Shown: positions 7,039-9,752 of the stretch, in pieces
How positions within the stretch are numbered: the first letter of the stretch is position 1
Layout: the number at the start of each line of letters is the position of its first letter
Source: GCA-2712985 sp964515905
GTDB taxonomy: Bacteria > Pseudomonadota > Alphaproteobacteria > UBA7887
DNA: 9,752 nt
Direction of reading: 5' to 3'
Assembly (NCBI GenBank): GCA_964515905.1
Contig: CAZEWK010000029.1
Span: 1-9,752, forward strand
Made by a program: the position numbers and the translations under genes
Notes under the pieces: model-generated
Database searches by the model: none
Seen by the model: the letters and a program-made list of their open reading frames with translations, nothing else
Told to the model about the DNA's origin: nothing

Positions 7039-8724
7039 CTATTGCACTTGCCCAGCGCGCAGCAGCCGACCCGGGAGCCACTCGTTATTCGCAACTTCTC
7101 GACCTTGTTTTCTGATAATGGTCCCATTTACTATTACGGTATCCACGCCAATTGGATCCGAGATCAGGCGGTCCGCACCACCTGGCAGGTCATAAACTCT
7201 CCTCAAGGGTCCTGCACCCACTTTATTCGGATCAAACAAGACTATGTCGGCTGGCCACCCCTTTTTTAACACACCTCGATCCCGTATCCCAAAAACTTCG
7301 GCCGGCCGTAGAGTTAACATGTGAACCGCTTGTTCCAGTGTGAGCACCCTTTTCTCTCGTACCCAATGGCCCAACAAATGGGTTGAATAACAAGCATCAC
7401 ACAACTGGCTTGCATGAGCCCCAGCATCTGACAAGGCAATAAGCATATTCGGATCACATAGCAATTCTTCAATTTCGTTCTCATTGTAGTTGACCACTGG
7501 AAAACGAAAGCGAGCCCCAAAATTGTTTTCAAGGCTGAGGTCCAATGCCAAATCGATTGGATCCATTCCACGTTCCATTGCCACTTCAGAGAGAGGTCTT
7601 TCCTCTAATTCTTCGCTGTTCGGTACCCGGGAAATTACTGCTCTCTCCGCCCAACCGGCCAGTGCATTCTTTGCGCCGATGGCAGAGTCTTTTTTGAAAG
7701 CGGAACGAAAACCTGAATCTAAATAAATTTTTCTTCTACCTGCTGTATCTGTTTTCATTGTTGAGGCAAATAGGGGTCGCATTTCAAAAACGAAAGGATC
7801 ATCAAAGTTAAAGTCAAAGTTTAGAGGTCGACATGATATTTGAGGAACAATCTGTAACCCTTCTTCTACTAATTTCGCAGCCTGCTCCTGGTGTCGCCTA
7901 TGTGAACCAGGTCCGGACATTCCCGCAAGCAATGCGGTCCAGGTAATCGGAATATCATGCTTGTCGGAAAGTTTTCGGAATTGGTCGTTGAAAAGTGTCC
8001 TTCCTACAGTAGCTTGCATAATGCCACGGCCTGATTCCGCCATCGCACCAATTAGCTCGTCCAACTCATCCATGCTGGACAAGCGGCTAGGAACGGGATG
8101 CCCATCATACCCGTGATGCGTTGGTGCATGAGAGGTAGCGAAACCAAGTGCGCCAGCATCCATGCCTTCACGAACAATGTCTGCCATCCTGGATATCTCA
8201 TCTCCAGTCGCCTCTCTTAACACGGCTGAATCTCCCATTACCTCCAGCCGAACCGGTGTGTGTCCCAGCAACACTCCAACGTTGATGGCTGTCCCTTTCC
8301 GGTCAATAAGATCTAAATATTCTGGAAAGGACTCGAATCCCCAATCGCTGCCTAGCCCTAACCGAAGCGCTTCAAGGCTCATGCCTTCCACCTTCTCAAG
8401 GGTCCGAAGCATTTGATCTCGCCGATTGGGTTGAATCGGAGCAATACCAAAGCCGCAGTTACCAATAACTACAGTAGTAACTCCGTGCCACGGAGAAATA
8501 GATAGACCTGCATCCCAAAGGAGTTGTGCATCGTAGTGAGTATGAATATCTACGAATCCAGGAGAAACGATTTTGCCAGACCCATCGATGGTTGTCTCGG
8601 CTTCACCCGAAATCTCCCCTAAATCAACGATTTTTCCATTTAAAACGGCAATATCGCCTATATAGCCCCTACTCCCGGTCCCATCGACAATGGTTCCATT
8701 CACTATTTTCAGATCGTATTGCAT
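7039..8724 (-). CDS. N-acyl-D-amino-acid deacylase-like amidohydrolase
   Basis: This 561-residue amidohydrolase superfamily protein opens with the small beta-sandwich segment YDLKIVNGTIVDGTG, which is completed at the C-terminus (GVLKKGWPADIVLFDP, VDTVIVNGTII). Metal-site motifs are VDIHTHYDAQ (His61, His63), IGNCGFG (Cys90, the D-aminoacylase cysteine ligand position) and LSDAGAH (catalytic Asp433). Family members hydrolyse N-acyl-D-amino acids or related cyclic or linear amides using zinc in the cytoplasm. The substrate here is unproven; annotators also use 'amidohydrolase family 3'. ATG 8724 is chosen since the family domain begins at once; the frame extends 29 codons upstream, but that part (rich in K, I and Y) has no family match or ribosome-binding site. 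A GAGG lies 11 nt before ATG 8724. It is the first gene of an operon with the dehydratase, 12 bp downstream. Confidence 0.88.
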   Translation of the reverse strand: MQYDLKIVNGTIVDGTGSRGYIGDIAVLNGKIVDLGEISGEAETTIDGSGKIVSPGFVDIHTHYDAQLLWDAGLSISPWHGVTTVVIGNCGFGIAPIQPNRRDQMLRTLEKVEGMSLEALRLGLGSDWGFESFPEYLDLIDRKGTAINVGVLLGHTPVRLEVMGDSAVLREATGDEISRMADIVREGMDAGALGFATSHAPTHHGYDGHPVPSRLSSMDELDELIGAMAESGRGIMQATVGRTLFNDQFRKLSDKHDIPITWTALLAGMSGPGSHRRHQEQAAKLVEEGLQIVPQISCRPLNFDFNFDDPFVFEMRPLFASTMKTDTAGRRKIYLDSGFRSAFKKDSAIGAKNALAGWAERAVISRVPNSEELEERPLSEVAMERGMDPIDLALDLSLENNFGARFRFPVVNYNENEIEELLCDPNMLIALSDAGAHASQLCDACYSTHLLGHWVREKRVLTLEQAVHMLTLRPAEVFGIRDRGVLKKGWPADIVLFDPNKVGAGPLRRVYDLPGGADRLISDPIGVDTVIVNGTIIRKQGREVANNEWLPGRLLRAGQVQ

Positions 8725-8914
8725 TACTGATCGAACCTCGAATATTCTTTTTAAGCACATTTTTATGATGTATTTGTAATTAATATGCCCAGTGAGGCGG
8801 AAATACCACATTTACTGGTTTAACTTAGCCTCAAAGAGCAAACAAGACTACACAAAGTCCAGTCTTAGAACTATCAAACACTAGAATTAATCCCAACAAC
8901 AATTTTGTTCTAAC

Positions 8915-8931
8915 TGTGATGCATTGTCACA
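8915..8931. promoter_or_regulatory. Inverted repeat TGTGA-N7-TCACA, possible activator site
   Basis: TGTGATGCATTGTCACA has 5-bp perfect arms identical to the Crp/Vfr half-sites, but with a 7-bp rather than 6-bp spacer. It directly abuts the TTGACG -35 box. Its centre lies about 44 bp upstream of the predicted transcription start, close to the class II activator position. Crp binding is doubtful because of the extra base. Confidence 0.35.
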
Positions 8932-8960
8932 TTGACGCCATACAAAATTTTGGCAATGAT
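8932..8960 (+). promoter_or_regulatory. Sigma70-like promoter for the quinoprotein gene
   Basis: TTGACG (8932-8937, 5 of 6) is followed after 17 bp by AATGAT (8955-8960, 4 of 6). The start of transcription would be near 8967, leaving a leader of about 174 nt before ATG 9141. Confidence 0.4.
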
Positions 8961-8989
8961 ATCAGGCTGTAACGGCCCGTAACTAGCAT

Positions 8990-9005
8990 CTTATTAGTTA
9001 ATAAG
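8990..9005. repeat. Inverted repeat CTTATTA-GT-TAATAAG
   Basis: Perfect 7-bp arms surround 2 bp. The right arm overlaps the first AAGGGAGG. As RNA it would make only a weak 6-bp AU-rich stem; as DNA it could be an operator just downstream of the predicted start. Confidence 0.4.
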
Positions 9006-9034
9006 GGAGGACCAGTGGTCGTTGCTGCTATTCT

Positions 9035-9058
9035 CCAACAACTAGGGAATAGTTTTGG
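9035..9058 (+). repeat. Leader hairpin upstream of quinoprotein
   Basis: CCAA-C-AACTA pairs with TAGTT-TTGG around a GGGAA loop: 9 bp with one bulged C. A second symmetric element, GACCA-G-TGGTC, lies just before it at 9010-9020. No U-run follows directly, so this is not a terminator. Confidence 0.35.
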
Positions 9059-9127
9059 TGTGTTTCTGCGCTGGCCATTCTATCGATGTGCAGAGCATTT
9101 AAATAATAATCGGACGTCTTTTTTGAA

Positions 9128-9133
9128 GGGAGG
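9128..9133 (+). promoter_or_regulatory. Ribosome-binding site of the quinoprotein gene
   Basis: GGGAGG stands 7 nt before ATG 9141, an ideal spacing. It supports ATG 9141 over the in-frame GTG at 9015, whose identical upstream GGGAGG ends only 4 nt before it. Confidence 0.75.
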
Positions 9134-9140
9134 ACTCCAT

Positions 9141-9752
9141 ATGGAAAGACAAGGCAAAGTATCCTTGCGTAGATCGCTGCAGCGGTCACTGCAAGTCGCA
9201 GCGTCTGTCGCCATTCTAGGGGCATTTGCTACGCCAGCGGCGCTAGCAGATTCGTCCATAGAGAACATCCGACATTGTTCGGATAGTAACTGGTGTTACT
9301 ACGATCGAGATCAATCACGTGGATGGCGTTATAGCCCGCTCGGACAAATCGATACGGAGAATGTTAAAGATCTCCGTCCGGCATGGATTTTCCAGCCGGG
9401 TGAAGTTCGTCAAGGCTTGCACGGTACCCCAATCGTCATTGACGGCGATATGTATTTTTCAACCAATCCATCAACAGTTTGGAAGTTGGATGCAGGTACC
9501 GGAGAACGCGAATGGGTTTATATTCCGGAAATGGATCCGGCAGTCATTTCCCGTTCATTTTTCTCGCACACACGTGGCCTAACCGTAGGCGAGGGCCGTG
9601 TTTACATGGGTCGCGCTGATGGACATATTGTGGCATTAGACGAGCGTACTGGTGACGTACTGTGGGATGTACAGATAGTGGATTCTGCCAAAGAGACGGC
9701 AGGCTTCTCTGGCGCCGGCATCTTGGTTAGCGCAGACCTTTTTGTACTGCCA
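9141..9752 (+). CDS. Secreted PQQ-dependent dehydrogenase (quinoprotein), N-terminal part (cut by window edge)
   Basis: The frame is open from ATG 9141 to the right edge (204 codons). The N-terminus is a Sec-type signal: basic MERQGKVSLRR, a hydrophobic stretch (about 17-30) and ATPAALA-D, with cleavage after Ala36. The mature start YDRDQSRGWRYSPLGQI (54-70), then NVKDLRPAWIFQPGE (74-88), HGTPIVIDGDMY (94-105) and blades ending in KLDAGTGEREW (115-125) and ALDERTGDVLW (165-175), mark the eight-bladed propeller of methanol/ethanol-type PQQ dehydrogenases; the second is an exact AxDxxTGxxxW tryptophan-docking motif. These enzymes oxidise alcohols in the periplasm and pass electrons to cytochrome c. 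Odd points: the vicinal Cys pair usually found just before the RG of blade 2 is replaced (SFFSHTRG, 139-146), and two cysteines (46, 52) lie near the mature N-terminus. The Ca and PQQ ligands and catalytic Asp lie beyond the window. Confidence 0.88.
   Translation, partial: MERQGKVSLRRSLQRSLQVAASVAILGAFATPAALADSSIENIRHCSDSNWCYYDRDQSRGWRYSPLGQIDTENVKDLRPAWIFQPGEVRQGLHGTPIVIDGDMYFSTNPSTVWKLDAGTGEREWVYIPEMDPAVISRSFFSHTRGLTVGEGRVYMGRADGHIVALDERTGDVLWDVQIVDSAKETAGFSGAGILVSADLFVLP

Larger units (their letters stand above)
8725..9140. other. 416-bp divergent intergenic region, AT-rich, regulatory
   Basis: It holds no convincing independent gene. The left part (8725-8900) should carry the promoter of the minus-strand amidohydrolase operon, but no strong -35/-10 pair was found. 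The right part contains an inverted repeat (8915-8931), a plus-strand promoter (8932-8960), three further inverted repeats (8990-9005, 9010-9020, 9035-9058) and a duplicated AAGGGAGGAC (9003-9012 and 9126-9135) before the quinoprotein start. Confidence 0.6.

Noticed and set aside
8725..8811. N-terminal extension of the amidohydrolase to an upstream ATG at 8811
   Set aside because: The 29 extra residues match nothing in the family, have no ribosome-binding site, and the conserved domain begins exactly at ATG 8724.
8789..8818. CCAGT/ACTGG inverted repeat upstream of the amidohydrolase
   Set aside because: Only 5-bp arms around a 20-bp gap; not distinguishable from chance.
9028..9268. Minus-strand open frames over the quinoprotein leader and start
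   Set aside because: They overlap the strongly supported plus-strand signal peptide region, have no recognisable domain, and are shadows.

Overview
The window looks like an accessory catabolic region of a Gram-negative bacterium, plausibly an uncultured marine or soil proteobacterium. The evidence is Shine-Dalgarno-led genes, tight gene overlaps, Sec-type signal peptides on two proteins, a PQQ dehydrogenase, and a mix of epoxide hydrolase, CaiB/BaiF, D-aminoacylase-like and enolase-superfamily genes. The taxon is inferred from gene content only. Base composition is moderate, with AT-rich intergenic regions. No tRNA, rRNA, insertion sequence or CRISPR array is visible.

Layout. Positions 1-362 (-) hold the N-terminal third of an epoxide-hydrolase-like alpha/beta hydrolase that runs off the left edge. 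A 157-bp divergent spacer with a 16-bp perfect palindrome and a good sigma70-like promoter separates it from an exported six-bladed NHL propeller protein (520-1377, +). Converging on that gene is a minus-strand group: a sugar-phosphate-isomerase/epimerase-like TIM barrel (3678-4508), a PRISE-type short-chain reductase coupled to it by an ATGA overlap (2629-3681), and, after a 259-bp spacer, a second epoxide hydrolase (1401-2369). Divergent from the TIM barrel is a CaiB/BaiF family III CoA-transferase (4619-5806, +). Its stop codon overlaps that of a rhamnonate-dehydratase-like enolase superfamily enzyme (5803-7026, -), which lies 12 bp behind a D-aminoacylase-like amidohydrolase (7039-8724, -). 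A 416-bp divergent spacer with a promoter, an activator-like inverted repeat and a structured leader precedes a secreted PQQ-dependent dehydrogenase (9141 to right edge, +).

How the genes may work together (inference). Nearly all products are enzymes for small organic molecules: alcohol oxidation in the periplasm (PQQ dehydrogenase), hydrolysis (amidohydrolase, two epoxide hydrolases), dehydration of a hydroxy acid (enolase superfamily), carbonyl or ene reduction (PRISE), isomerisation (TIM barrel) and CoA activation (family III transferase). This fits one pathway, or a few, for a polyfunctional oxygenated or N-acylated compound. No transporter, regulator gene or thiolase lies in the window, so the substrate cannot be named. 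The annotated starts of four genes are shorter than the longest open frames, based on ribosome-binding sites and family boundaries.
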